A stretch of 64,000 nt of DNA. Source: PoT sp049331405. GTDB taxonomy: Bacteria > Planctomycetota > Planctomycetia > Isosphaerales > Isosphaeraceae. Positions 27,360-37,097 of this stretch are shown piece after piece. The stretch is taken from assembly GCF_049331405.1 (NCBI RefSeq), contig NZ_CP186274.1, positions 2,356,001 to 2,420,000 of the forward strand. The letters run 5' to 3'. Each line of letters begins with the position of its first letter. The first letter of the stretch is position 1. The notes beneath the pieces were generated by a model. That model searched no databases and was not told the origin of the DNA. It saw only the letters and a program-made list of their open reading frames with translations. A program made the translations under genes and the position numbers.

Positions 27360-27800
27360 CGGATTGAAGGCCAGCCTGAAAGCAGGAAAACATGCTGACT
27401 TTCAGGCTTGAAAGCCATATTGCTGTCCGGATGGCTTGCCGGATTTCCGGCTTGCCTGTCATCTGGTTTGCCGCCAGGGTCGGGCTGCCGCAACGAGAAC
27501 GGCTCGCCGATACCATTGCGCTTGGGTTCCTGGCCTGCCGGCTTTCAAGCCTGAAAGCCGGCTTGCTGTCCGGATGGCTTGCTGGCTTTCTGGCAGGCCT
27601 GACATCTTGCAAGCCGAATGGAAGGGTACTCACCGCCGGGCGGACGAATCTTGGGAATGACCATGCTGCCTTGACAGCTTTCTTTCATGCTTGCGCAACA
27701 GCAGGCTTTCTTTCTAGACGGCTTTCATGCCTGAAAGCCGTCTGGCCGGATGGCCGGAAGTCTTTCCAGCCATCCTTCCGTCAGTCACGCCGGATGGCCT
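27360..27800. repeat. Cluster of interrupted palindromes upstream of parA
   Basis: Three copies of a 20-bp dyad, GGCTTTCA-NNCY-TGAAAGCC: 27397-27416 (one arm mismatch), 27540-27559 and 27720-27739. Extra half-sites occur at about 27374 and in 27680-27712. Direct repeats of CTGTCCGGATGGCTTGC type occur at about 27423 and 27568. This arrangement before a parA gene suggests a centromere (parS/parC) bound by the small partner protein, a repressor operator, or an accessory replication site. Confidence 0.65.
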
Positions 27801-27866
27801 TCCGTCAATCTGCCTGTCTGCAAATATGTCTTGCATGATGGCAAGATTTCCTCTAACGGTCTTCTC

Positions 27867-28562
27867 ATGATCATTGCAATCGCCAATTCGAAGGGCGGGG
27901 TCGGGAAATCCACGCTCGCCGTACACCTGGCCGCCTGGCTGCACAAGCAGGGCCATCGCGTCACCCTCGCCGATTGCGACACCCAGCATTCGAGCTCGGA
28001 ATGGGTCTCCGAATCCGCCCCCGGCGTCAAGGCGGTGCGGCTCGGCAACCCGGATCACATCCTCAACGAACTCCCCTCGCTCAAGCAGGAGGCCGATTAC
28101 GTGGTCGCCGACGGCCCGGGCAGCAACACCGAGACCAGCCGGGCCCTGCTGCTCAGGGCCGACCTGGCGATCGTGCCGTGCAAGGCGAGCATGCTTGAGG
28201 TCCGAGCCCTGGCCAAGGCCACCGAGGTGCTCCGCCAGGCCCAGGACATCCGGCAAGGCCGCCCGGAAGCCGTGATCGTGCTTAGCATGGTCGGCAAGAA
28301 CTACCGCCTGACCAAGGACATGAAGGAGGCGGCCGCCATGCTCAGCCTGCCGCTGGCCGAGACGCCGCTCATCTTGCGGCAGGTCTACGCCGATGCCCCG
28401 GGGCAGGGGGCGGTCGTCTGGGCATTGGGCACCCGCGCCAAGGAGGCGTCGGACGAGATACAACAGCTCTTCCGCGAGCTATTGCCGGACGCCGCCCGCG
28501 GCCGGCAACGCAAGCAGGCTCGCGTCCTGGAAGCGCTCGAGACGGGGGGGAAGGATGGCTGA
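27867..28562 (+). CDS. parA: ParA-family partition ATPase
   Basis: 231 residues from ATG 27867, where the family's N-terminus MIIAIANSKGGVGKSTLAVHLAAWL starts; upstream frame is repeat sequence. Deviant Walker A KGGVGKST, Walker A' CDTQHSSSEW and Walker B DYVVADGPGSN are present. It is a short ParA without an N-terminal HTH, as in type Ib plasmid systems, where a small DNA-binding partner follows. That partner starts at 28555, overlapping the parA stop by eight bases. It should move plasmid copies apart on the nucleoid. Confidence 0.93.
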   Translation: MIIAIANSKGGVGKSTLAVHLAAWLHKQGHRVTLADCDTQHSSSEWVSESAPGVKAVRLGNPDHILNELPSLKQEADYVVADGPGSNTETSRALLLRADLAIVPCKASMLEVRALAKATEVLRQAQDIRQGRPEAVIVLSMVGKNYRLTKDMKEAAAMLSLPLAETPLILRQVYADAPGQGAVVWALGTRAKEASDEIQQLFRELLPDAARGRQRKQARVLEALETGGKDG

Positions 28563-28866
28563 ACGACGTGCGCTCGCCGACGGCCTCAAGGCCGCCGATC
28601 CGATCAAGGCGAAGGAGGAGGAATTCGTCTACGGTGCCCGCGGGGCTGCCGCGCAGGAGACTGCGCCGGCCACGCCCCCGCTGCCCGCGGCCCCGCCCGT
28701 GCAGGGGAGGGTGCCGATCAGTACGCGCATGCGTGCCGACTTGGCCACCGCCCTCAAGCGCGCATCGCTCGAACGCCAGCTCGCGGGCGTCGAGCCGAAT
28801 ACCTTGCAGGACATCCTGGAGGAAGCCATCGAACCCTGGCTGCGCGCGAACGGATACCTGGCCTGA
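28555..28866 (+). CDS. Small partner of ParA (putative centromere-binding protein)
   Basis: 103 residues from ATG 28555, overlapping parA. A charged and proline-rich first half (KAKEEEFVYGARGA, TPPLPAAPPVQG) is followed by VPISTRMRADLATALKRASLERQLAGVEPNTLQDILEEAIEPWLRANGYL. The second half fits a ribbon-helix-helix: one strand (RVPIST) and two helices. Flexible N-terminus plus RHH is the plan of ParG-like proteins in type Ib partition. It would bind the palindromes upstream of parA and repress the operon; inferred from position. Confidence 0.75.
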   Translation: MAERRALADGLKAADPIKAKEEEFVYGARGAAAQETAPATPPLPAAPPVQGRVPISTRMRADLATALKRASLERQLAGVEPNTLQDILEEAIEPWLRANGYLA

Positions 28867-29045
28867 GCGGGCCTTCGCATCGAAGGCGGCCCCCTGCTGG
28901 ACACCTCCTGCCATCGATTCACGTTTCCCTTGAATGATGAGGGCGGGAGGTCTAAGGTCGGCGGGAGCCCGAGCATCCCGCCCGCGTCGGCATCCTGCGA
29001 GGGGCGGGGGCATGGCTCCTGAGCCAATCAACGAAGAAGCATACC

Positions 29046-29978
29046 ATGTCGAGACGTCTTCCGCCCCGGGGCGATCACCAGCCCGACCTATTCGCCGCGA
29101 GCTTCGCGGACATACCGATCCGAGACCAGCGCGACACGATGGAGCGTCCCTTCTTCAGCCTGGCCAAGAAGACGCGTTATGCCCCGATCGAATACCATGT
29201 CGGGGATGTGTGGGTCGAGGTGAGCGCCAATCCGAAATTCGGCCTGGCGACCATCTGGGACGCCGACATCCTCATCTGGGCCTCCACCCAGATCACCGAG
29301 GCGCTCGATCGCGGGCTCTCGCCCAGCCGGACGCTGCACTTCCACCCGCACAACCTCCTGAAATCGATCCGCAGGCCGACCGGCGGTGAGCATTATAAGC
29401 GGCTGCGCGCGGCGCTCGAACGCCTCACGCACACGGCGGTGCGGACCAATATCCGCGCCGAGGGCCGCAAGAACAAGACCGCCTCCTTCCACTGGCTGGA
29501 GAGCTGGACCGAGGTCAACGACGACCAGACCGGGGACACGATGGGGATGACCCTGACCCTGCCCGACTGGCTCTTCAACGGCATCGTCATGAAGGGCGGG
29601 GTGCTCACCATCCACGAGGACTATTTCCTGATCACCGGGGGCATCGAGCGCTGGCTCTACCGCGTGGCCCGCAAGCATGCCGGTCACCAGGAGATGGGCT
29701 GGCAGTTCACCATGCGCCAGCTCTACGAGAAGTCCGGATCCGCCTCGCGTTTTTCCGACTTCGCCATCGACGTGCGCAAGGTCGTCGAGTCGAACGCCCT
29801 GCCCGAATATGCCTGCCTGACCCACAAGAACGAGGAGGGGGAGGAAGTCCTGCATTTCGTCCGCCGCGACACGCTGCTGACGACCGATCCGCATTACGAG
29901 AGCCCCCGGCCTCGTCGGCGCCGTACCGGGGAAGGGATCGTAGCGAAATCCTTGAAATTCAGCGCCTTGACCGATTAG
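29046..29978 (+). CDS. repA: Plasmid replication initiator RepA
   Basis: 310 residues. The sequence matches the replication initiator A family: MERPFFSLAKKTRYAPIEYHVGDVWVEVSANPKFGLATIWDADILIWASTQI, LHFHPHNLLKSIRRPTGGEHYKRLRAALERLTHTAVRTNI, and ERWLYRVARKHAGHQEMGWQFTMRQLYEKSGS, two winged-helix modules. It binds iterons and opens the origin. Six iterons and an AT-rich DnaA-box region follow at once (29984-30380), confirming a replicon. Upstream lies the partition operon. Confidence 0.93.
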   Translation: MSRRLPPRGDHQPDLFAASFADIPIRDQRDTMERPFFSLAKKTRYAPIEYHVGDVWVEVSANPKFGLATIWDADILIWASTQITEALDRGLSPSRTLHFHPHNLLKSIRRPTGGEHYKRLRAALERLTHTAVRTNIRAEGRKNKTASFHWLESWTEVNDDQTGDTMGMTLTLPDWLFNGIVMKGGVLTIHEDYFLITGGIERWLYRVARKHAGHQEMGWQFTMRQLYEKSGSASRFSDFAIDVRKVVESNALPEYACLTHKNEEGEEVLHFVRRDTLLTTDPHYESPRPRRRRTGEGIVAKSLKFSALTD

Positions 29979-29983
29979 CGATT

Positions 29984-30294
29984 CGGCCTATTGGGCGCAA
30001 ATCGGGCCTTTTTCGCCGCGCCCGCGTGACCAGGCGTGGGCCCACGCTGCGCCTGCCGCCCGGCAAGGTCCTGAATTTGATCATAAATCGCGCAAGGATC
30101 GGCCGAGAGCGCCCCCCCAGGGCGCCTGCCGGCCCGGCACGGCCTATTAGGCGCAGGTTTCCGGCGGCGATGAGGGCAGGGGGCTCGTCCTCCCGCCTGT
30201 GAATTAGCACGGCCTATTGGGCGCAACCGACTCGGCCTATTGGGCGCAATCCGGCACGGCCCATTGGGCGCAAGAGCACGGCCTATTAGGCGCA
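29984..30294. repeat. Six RepA iterons
   Basis: Copies of CGGCCTATTGGGCGCA at 29984-29999, 30210-30225 and 30233-30248, and one-base variants at 30140-30155, 30257-30272 and 30279-30294. The last four repeat every 22-24 bases, about two helix turns, the usual spacing for iterons. The first begins just after the repA stop. Confidence 0.92.
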
Positions 30295-30551
30295 CGGATC
30301 GGCGATTTGCCGAATGTTATCAACGAGATATCGGACGCCTAACTGTTTAACTTAAATATATTTATAACCTACTTAACGCGTCCTGCCTGTGGATATCCCT
30401 CGCCGCGGTCATCGCATCTTGCGTGCGTGGGCCTCAAGCGTCGGGCCATTTAACGGGCGAGCCGGGGAGGGCAGGGAGATAGGCCTCGCATTTAGCGATT
30501 GCGCAACACCTCCAATCGTCGTATGCAGCTAGAAACAGCGCCCCGGCCCGC
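30295..30551. other. Plasmid origin core (oriV): AT-rich region with DnaA-like boxes
   Basis: An AT-rich block at about 30336-30375 is the likely unwinding element. TTATCAACG near 30318 and TGTGGATAT near 30389 each differ by one or two bases from a DnaA box. They lie directly beside the iterons. No gene is seen before 30552. Confidence 0.75.
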
Positions 30552-33500
30552 ATGTCCTACCCCTTCGACCGTTCGTCCGATCACCTTCGACGCAGGCGCC
30601 AATCCCGGCCCGCCCGCGGTCAAGGATTCTTCGACTTCACGCCCCGGCCTGCCGAAACATCTCCGATCGATCCGAAAGTGGTGGACTCCCTCGGACCGCC
30701 CGCCGCGACTGTGCCGCGTAACCCTCCCGGCATCGTCTCCGGCGAGAAGGCCAAAGCATGCGACATCCTCGCCGCCATCCGCACCTTGAGGGACATCGAG
30801 CGCGAGGGCCGGGGGGTCACGGCCGAGCAGGGGGCCGTCCTCGCTCGCTTCCGCGGTTTCGGCGGGGTCGCGCTCTGCCTCTTCCCCGATCCGATCACCG
30901 GCGAATACAAGGAGGGCTTCCGCGGGCTCGCCGAGGAGCTGCGCGCTCTCCTGAGACAGGAGGAGTATGACGGCGCGAGGCGGGCAACATTTTCCCAGTT
31001 CTTCACCAGCCAGGAGGTCATGTCGGCCATGCATGGGGCACTCACTCGCCTGGGCATACGCGAGGGAGCGCTCGTCCTCGAACCCGGATGCGGGGCCGGT
31101 CATTTCATGGCGGCAGGGCCGGCAGGCAGGCGTTACATCGGGGTCGAACTCGACTCCGTCTCGGGTCGCATCGCCCGCGCCCTCCATCCCGATCACGACA
31201 TCCGCATCGAGAATTTTCGCGACACCAGGCTGCCGCCGCTCGACGCCGTCATCGGCAACGTCCCCTTCGCCGACATCAAGCTCGATTTCCGAGGGCGACG
31301 CCTTTCCCTGCATGATTTCTTCATCGCCAAGTCGGCGGAGGCGCTGAAGCCGGGCGGCGTGCTGGCCGTGGTGACCAGCCATTTCACGCTCGACAAGCAG
31401 AATGCCGGGGCCCGCGAGCTCCTGGCAGGCCAGGCCGATTTCCTGGGCGCCGTCCGCCTGCCATCGGACGCCTTCCAACGGGAAGGAACGAGCGTCGTTG
31501 CCGATATCCTCTTCCTGAGGAAGCGCGGGCCTGGCCAGGAACCGGCGCATGCCGGCGATTGGATCGGGACCGGCTCGCTCGCGCTCGATGGCCTAGCCGT
31601 GCCCGTCAACTCCTACTTCCTGGCCCACCCCGAAATGGTCCTGGGCCGATGGAGCCGCAAGGATACGCTCTATGGCGGCGAGGGCTTCAGCGTGAAGGGC
31701 GAAGGAGACCTCTCCGCCCGGCTCGAAGAGGCGATCGGGCGGCTCCCGCGGGCAAGCCTCGGCGTGCCCGAGAGGGCGCATCTGCAGCCGGGTGTGCCAG
31801 GCGCTCCACCCAGGTCCTTGCCTCCCGATCGGCCATTCGTCGCCCCGCCGCCGCTCCTGCACGTCACCGAGGGCAGTTTCTTCGTGGGCGATGACCGCGT
31901 CATCCGCCAGCTCGAAGACGGCAACGCCCGGCAGGTTGTCTATTGCGGCACCACCCTGCGGACGGACGGCACCCCGCAGGCCCGCAAGGTCGGCTCGCTC
32001 ATCAGGCTGCGCGACCTCGCCAGGCGCGTCCTCCAATCCCAGAACGAGGGCTGGCCCGAGGAGCACAGGCACGCGGCTCGACGCGACCTCAACACCGCCT
32101 ATGACCGCTTCGTGGCCGGGCACGGCCCGATCAACAAGACCAGCTTCACCACCACCAAGGCCGGCGGGACGGTCCGCCGCATGCCCAACCTCGTGAAATT
32201 CCGGGAGGATCCGGATGCCATGCTGGTCATGGCGCTCGAAGAATACGACGAATCCACCGGGGAGGCCCGCAAGGCCCCGATCCTGCTGCGCGACGTGGTG
32301 GGCCCGCGGCCGCCCATAACCCGCGTGCGAACCGCCGAGGAGGGGCTGCTGGCCTCCCTCGACCGCACCGGCGGCATCGATCTTCGCTATATCTCCGGCC
32401 TGTACGGCAAGCCGGAGGGCAGGATTGCCGCCGAGCTCGAAGACCTGATCTATCTCGATCCCAAGACAAAGGTCTGGCAGACGGCCGATGCGTATCTGTC
32501 CGGCGACGTCCGCGAGAAGCTCCGCATCGCCGAGGCCGCCGGGCCCAACTATGCGAGGAACGCCGAGGCGCTGAAGTCGGTGCAGCCCGAGGACGTGCTC
32601 CCGGGCGACATCGACGCCAATCTCGGAGCGCCGTGGGTGCCCGAGGCGGACATCCAGGCCTTCGCCGCGGAGCTCTTCAACGTGCCCGCCGAGGCCGTCA
32701 GGATCAGCCATCTCGCCAAGGATGCCGTCTGGTCGGTCGAGCCCGACTACCGCGCGGTCGGTTCCGTGGCCGCGACCTCCGATTACGGCACCGGCCGGAT
32801 CAACGGCACGTCGCTCTTGGACCTCGCGCTCAACGCCAAGACTCCCGCCATCTATGACACGGTGCGAGGCCCCGACGGCGACGAACGCGTCCTCAATCCC
32901 GATGAGACGCAGGCGGCGAGAGAGAAGCAACGGCTGATCAAGCAGCGTTTCAAGTCGTGGATCTTCTCCGATCACGGCCGCACGGAACGGCTGGTGCGGG
33001 CCTATAACGACACGTACAACAACCTCCGCCCCCGGATATTCGACGGCTCGCACCTCGCATTCCCCGGCATGAGCCGGGCGATCGCGCTCAAAGCCCACCA
33101 GGTCGATGCCGTCTGGCGCTGCATGACCGGCGGCAACACGCTCCTGGCCCACGCGGTCGGCGCCGGCAAGACCTACGAGATGGCCGCCGCCGGCATGAAG
33201 ATGAAGCAGGCCGGGCTGGTGCAGAAGCCGCTCTACGCGGTCCCCAATCACATGCTGGAGCAGTTCTCCCGCGAGTTCATGCAGCTCTACCCCGACGCCA
33301 AGCTGCTGCTTGCGTCCAAGGACGATTTCACGAGGGGGCGGCGCAAGGCGCTGACCGCGAAGATCGCCGCAAACGATTGGGACGGCATCGTCACCACTCA
33401 CGGCGGCTTCGAGCGGATCGCGATGAGCCGCGAGTATCAGGAGCGGTTCCTGCGCGATCAGATCAGGGAATACGAGCGCCTGCTGATCGACAAATCGTCG

Positions 33501-35753
33501 GCGGGCCGCAACATCATCAAGGCCATCGAGAAGCAGAAGGCCGCCAGGCAGGAGCGGTTGAAGGAGTTGCAGGCGGCACACAAGAAGGATGACGGGCTCG
33601 TCTTCGACGAGCTCGGGGTCGATCAGCTCTTCATCGACGAGGCGCATTATTTCAAGAACCTCGAGACCCCCACCAAAATGGACCGCGTCGCGGGCATCCA
33701 GACGGGCGGATCGGAGCGTGCCTTCGACCTCTACATGAAGGCACGCTACCTGGGCGAGCGGCATCGCGGCCGCGGCGTCACCTTCGCCACCGGCACCCCC
33801 ATGTCCAACACCATGGTCGAGCTCTATACCCTGCAGCGATTCCTCGACCCCGAGGGGCTCACGTCCCGCGGCATCGAGCATTTCGACGCGTGGGCCGCGA
33901 CCTTCGGCGAGGTCATAGACACCATGGAAATCTCGCCCGACGGGGCGACGCTCAAGCCGCGTTCCCGCTTCGCCAGCTTCGTGAACCTTCCCGAACTCAT
34001 CCAGATGTTCCGGGCCTTCGCCGACGTGCAGACCGCCGATAAGCTCGACCTGCCCAGGCCGAAGCTCGAGGGGGGCAAGCCGCTGACGATCGCCTGCGCG
34101 ATGTCGCCCGAGCAGGCCGAGCTGCAGGCGGGCCTCGTGAGGCGTTACGAGCGGATCAGGAATGCGAAGGTCGATCCCCGCGAGGACAACGCCCTGGCGA
34201 TCACGACGGACGGCCGCAAGCTGGCCCTCGACAGCCGGATGCTCGCGGGGACGGACGATTTCCCGGGCTCGAAGATCAATGCCCTCGCGGCGAATGCCTT
34301 CAAGGTCTGGCGGAGGACGGAGGCGATCCGCGGGACGCAGCTGGTTTTCTGCGACCTGGGCGTCAACCCGAGCCCATTCTCGGCCTACGACGCCCTTGCC
34401 GAGAAGCTCATGGCGCTCGGCATCCCGCGCCATCAGATCGCGGCGATCGGCGACGCCGACACCGACGCCAAGAAGGCCGCCCTGTTCGAGAAGGTCCGGG
34501 CGGGGGCGGTGCGTATCCTCATCGGCTCGACGCAGAAGATGGGGACAGGCACCAACGTCCAGAAGCGGCTCGTGGCGCTGCACCACCTGGACGCCCCCTG
34601 GAAGCCCGCCGAGGTCGAGCAGCGCGAGGGCAGGATCCTCCGGCAGGGCAATCAGAATGAGGAGGTGGCCATCTACCGCTACGTGACCGAGGGGTCGTTC
34701 GACGCCTTCATGTGGCAGGCCCTAGAGACCAAGGCCCGCTTCATCGCCCAGGTCATGTCCGGGGAGTCCGCCGTGCGGAAGGCCGCGGACGTCTGCGATC
34801 AGGAGCTCTCCTACGCCGAGGTGAAGGCCATCGCCTCGGGCAACCCGGCCGTGCTCACGCTCGCCGAGGCGGATGCCCAGCTAATGCGGCTGGCGATCCT
34901 GGCGAAGAACCACCGCGACGAGCAGTATCTCGCCCGAAAGAATCTGCGCGAATTGCCGGATGCAATCCGCCGATACCAGCAGCGAATCGAGGCCCTGGTC
35001 GCCGACATGGCCGCACTCGATGACGGCCCCTTGCCTTCGGAGGAAGTACTTGGCCGCAGGCTCGGCCTACTGCCGGAGGGCGTGCTGGGAATACGGCGCA
35101 ATCCGCTGGGTAAATATCGGGGCCTCGACTTCGGCATCGTCACGCACCCAACCGGCGTGCCGGAGGCCTACCTCGAGGGTGCCACGACACGGCAAATAGC
35201 GATGGCCAAGGGCCATCCCGGCCCGCGTGCCGTCCTCAACACGTTGGAGCGTCTCGCCCGCGGCTATGAGTCCGAAGCGAAGGATGTACGGAGAGACTTG
35301 GTCGTCGCGGAAGGGCAGCTCAAAGACTATGAGGAGCGACTCGGCAGGCCCTTCGCCCATGAGCCCTTCCTACGCGAGTTGGGCGGGCTGCGAGATCAGC
35401 TCAAGGCCGCATTGTCGGAGCATCCGCCGGAAGATGGCGCGCCGGCGGCGGAACTCGCCGCGAAGATTCGGTCATTGAGGGAGGCCAATAAGGTGGAAGG
35501 GATGCCAGGGAGGGCGGTGGACCGTGAGACGATCATGGCGACGAAGCCGGTCACGGCGCGGGTTCGAGAGAGGCTCGTCCGGCAGCGGCTTAACAGATTG
35601 GAAGGAGAACAGGTCTCGGCTGGAGCCGAGCAGGAGCACAAAACGGAAATCGAATCCGCAACGATGACCAGGACCGAGCCCGGTGTGGCCGATCGCTGGC
35701 GGGGTGTGGCCTCTGATAGGCCGAAAGGAGCCGTACAACGGCGTTGGTTCTGA
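30552..35753 (+). CDS. Giant N6-adenine methylase / SNF2 helicase fusion (DarB-like)
   Basis: 1733 residues. A methylase domain lies at about 130-310: SAM motif VLEPGCGAGHFM and catalytic-type DAVIGNVPFADIKLDF. NVPF replaces the usual NPPF, as in several members of this family. The superfamily 2 helicase spans about 850-1430: Walker A LLAHAVGAGKTYEMA, DEAH box LFIDEAHYFKNL, TGTPMSNTMVELYTL, and the last motifs GTNVQKRLVALHHLD and EQREGRILRQGNQ. A coiled C-terminus follows. Known relatives are phage P1 DarB and plasmid or ICE proteins that protect or remodel entering DNA. It is the last backbone gene and starts 250 bases after the origin. Length is typical. Confidence 0.92.
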   Translation: MSYPFDRSSDHLRRRRQSRPARGQGFFDFTPRPAETSPIDPKVVDSLGPPAATVPRNPPGIVSGEKAKACDILAAIRTLRDIEREGRGVTAEQGAVLARFRGFGGVALCLFPDPITGEYKEGFRGLAEELRALLRQEEYDGARRATFSQFFTSQEVMSAMHGALTRLGIREGALVLEPGCGAGHFMAAGPAGRRYIGVELDSVSGRIARALHPDHDIRIENFRDTRLPPLDAVIGNVPFADIKLDFRGRRLSLHDFFIAKSAEALKPGGVLAVVTSHFTLDKQNAGARELLAGQADFLGAVRLPSDAFQREGTSVVADILFLRKRGPGQEPAHAGDWIGTGSLALDGLAVPVNSYFLAHPEMVLGRWSRKDTLYGGEGFSVKGEGDLSARLEEAIGRLPRASLGVPERAHLQPGVPGAPPRSLPPDRPFVAPPPLLHVTEGSFFVGDDRVIRQLEDGNARQVVYCGTTLRTDGTPQARKVGSLIRLRDLARRVLQSQNEGWPEEHRHAARRDLNTAYDRFVAGHGPINKTSFTTTKAGGTVRRMPNLVKFREDPDAMLVMALEEYDESTGEARKAPILLRDVVGPRPPITRVRTAEEGLLASLDRTGGIDLRYISGLYGKPEGRIAAELEDLIYLDPKTKVWQTADAYLSGDVREKLRIAEAAGPNYARNAEALKSVQPEDVLPGDIDANLGAPWVPEADIQAFAAELFNVPAEAVRISHLAKDAVWSVEPDYRAVGSVAATSDYGTGRINGTSLLDLALNAKTPAIYDTVRGPDGDERVLNPDETQAAREKQRLIKQRFKSWIFSDHGRTERLVRAYNDTYNNLRPRIFDGSHLAFPGMSRAIALKAHQVDAVWRCMTGGNTLLAHAVGAGKTYEMAAAGMKMKQAGLVQKPLYAVPNHMLEQFSREFMQLYPDAKLLLASKDDFTRGRRKALTAKIAANDWDGIVTTHGGFERIAMSREYQERFLRDQIREYERLLIDKSSAGRNIIKAIEKQKAARQERLKELQAAHKKDDGLVFDELGVDQLFIDEAHYFKNLETPTKMDRVAGIQTGGSERAFDLYMKARYLGERHRGRGVTFATGTPMSNTMVELYTLQRFLDPEGLTSRGIEHFDAWAATFGEVIDTMEISPDGATLKPRSRFASFVNLPELIQMFRAFADVQTADKLDLPRPKLEGGKPLTIACAMSPEQAELQAGLVRRYERIRNAKVDPREDNALAITTDGRKLALDSRMLAGTDDFPGSKINALAANAFKVWRRTEAIRGTQLVFCDLGVNPSPFSAYDALAEKLMALGIPRHQIAAIGDADTDAKKAALFEKVRAGAVRILIGSTQKMGTGTNVQKRLVALHHLDAPWKPAEVEQREGRILRQGNQNEEVAIYRYVTEGSFDAFMWQALETKARFIAQVMSGESAVRKAADVCDQELSYAEVKAIASGNPAVLTLAEADAQLMRLAILAKNHRDEQYLARKNLRELPDAIRRYQQRIEALVADMAALDDGPLPSEEVLGRRLGLLPEGVLGIRRNPLGKYRGLDFGIVTHPTGVPEAYLEGATTRQIAMAKGHPGPRAVLNTLERLARGYESEAKDVRRDLVVAEGQLKDYEERLGRPFAHEPFLRELGGLRDQLKAALSEHPPEDGAPAAELAAKIRSLREANKVEGMPGRAVDRETIMATKPVTARVRERLVRQRLNRLEGEQVSAGAEQEHKTEIESATMTRTEPGVADRWRGVASDRPKGAVQRRWF

Positions 35754-35881
35754 TATGATCCATCGGAAAATAAGGGCATATCTCCTGCCCGCGGGCAGTT
35801 AAGTCAGGGCCGCCGACCCGGGAATTGTCCCGCCCTCCCGGAGAGCTCGCCGGCTTGGCGGCGAGCTTCCGGTGCGAGGGA

Positions 35882-36928
35882 TCAGTAGGAATCGGCGGAA
35901 ATAACCTCACCGCCGTTGCGGGTCGAGAGGGCACGCCAGGCGGTCACGCTGACCGAGTCCTTGGCGAAGCCGACATGCCCGTCGCAGAAGAGGGTGTTGA
36001 CCCCGCCGGGATGATTGCTGCGGGCGGCCTTCCACGCCGGGTTGTGGGGCGGGCTGGACTGCCAGCAGTCAAACAGCCTGGAATTCGGAGTGAGGTAGTG
36101 ATTGTAGAGGGTCGTACGATAGTCGCCGTCCCACCAGCCGAATCCCTTGTCGAGACGCCAGCCCGTCGGCGACGCACATCCAGCATCGGAGAGCGGAGTC
36201 GACCCGATCGCCGCGGCACGTCGGACCTCGCGAGGAAGTGCCGCGCCCGATTGGGTCGAGGCTCCGCCCCCTGCTGTGCCGAGCAACTGCTCGGAGCCCG
36301 CGATGGTGTTGCTCGAGCCGTCGGTGATCGTCGCGATGGACTGCGGTTTCCCGAGCACGAACGCGCCATTGGCCGGGACGGTCAGGCCGGCATCCCCCGG
36401 ATTTGCCGAGCCGGGCGAGCCGTCGCCGGTCGAGAACTGGTAGTTGCTCGGCCCTGACGTGATCCCGCCGGGCATCGTCGTCGGCGGCGGGGTGGCGTCG
36501 CTGGGGCAGAGGAAGAAATTCACCTTGGCCCCGGTGACGGTCGTGTTTTCCATGAACGCCGTCCACGGGCCGACACCGTAGACGCCGGCCGGGCCGGCGG
36601 CCAGCGGGAAGTTCATGTTCAACGCGTTGTAGACGTTGGTCTGTTCCAGGTACGGGGTCATCTGGGCCAGGACCGACCATCGGTAGTGCAACGCCGGCAC
36701 GGGCAAGCCCGTCGTGTTCTGCGGATAGAGGAATCCGACGGGAAAACAGTTATTCGACGAATGATAGTTGTGCATAGCAATGCCCAACTGTTTCAGGTTG
36801 TTGGTGCATTGGGCTCGGCGCGCGGCCTCGCGTGCCGCCTGGACGGCGGGCAAGAGCAGTGCGATGAGCACTGCGATGATCGCGATCACCACCAGCAATT
36901 CGATCAGCGTGAAAGCTCGGCGACGCAT
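35882..36928 (-). CDS. DUF1559 pseudopilin-like secreted protein 1
   Basis: 348 residues from ATG 36928 (MRRRAFTLIELL); an ATG at 36943 is also possible. The N-terminal FTLIELLVVIAIIAVLIALLLPAVQAAREAARR is a type IV pilin-like signal and helix. The beta-rich body holds QCTNNLKQLGIAMHNYH, the SITDGSSNTIAGSE segment and, near the end, SNHPGGVNTLFCDGHVGFAKDSV, the H-x9-DG box. Planctomycetes carry dozens to hundreds of these with unknown roles. It follows Cys-rich protein 1 with a 169-bp spacer, and they are probably one operon. Confidence 0.93.
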   Translation of the reverse strand: MRRRAFTLIELLVVIAIIAVLIALLLPAVQAAREAARRAQCTNNLKQLGIAMHNYHSSNNCFPVGFLYPQNTTGLPVPALHYRWSVLAQMTPYLEQTNVYNALNMNFPLAAGPAGVYGVGPWTAFMENTTVTGAKVNFFLCPSDATPPPTTMPGGITSGPSNYQFSTGDGSPGSANPGDAGLTVPANGAFVLGKPQSIATITDGSSNTIAGSEQLLGTAGGGASTQSGAALPREVRRAAAIGSTPLSDAGCASPTGWRLDKGFGWWDGDYRTTLYNHYLTPNSRLFDCWQSSPPHNPAWKAARSNHPGGVNTLFCDGHVGFAKDSVSVTAWRALSTRNGGEVISADSY

Positions 36929-36956
36929 CTGAAGAATCCCCATGTATGGACGCGGT

Positions 36957-36967
36957 GCGTGATGCCA
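36957..36967 (-). promoter_or_regulatory. TGGCNYCACGC spacer element, copy 1
   Basis: TGGCATCACGC on the minus strand, 28 bases before the DUF1559 start, in the spacer after Cys-rich gene 1. The same core occurs in all four spacers of this kind. Flanking GGTG/CACC can pair. A separate CGCTCGG/CCGAGCG hairpin lies at 37045-37061. Confidence 0.5.
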
Positions 36968-37097
36968 CCCAGGCTGACAGCCGACCGGCTGCCGCTGGAG
37001 TGGAGAGGAGGGAGCACACGACGTAGCTAGACCTTCGCTGGCGACGCTCGGGCGCCGAGCGAACGGGTCACGGCCGCGCGATGATGCAAGCCTGAGA

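Noticed and set aside
29984..30294. Iteron array as a CRISPR array
   Set aside because: Units are 16 bases at irregular spacing with 6-8 base gaps and lie beside repA; no cas genes are present.
31593..34586. 997-residue minus-strand frame inside the methylase-helicase gene
   Set aside because: The plus-strand protein has all helicase motifs across this stretch; the antisense frame has none.
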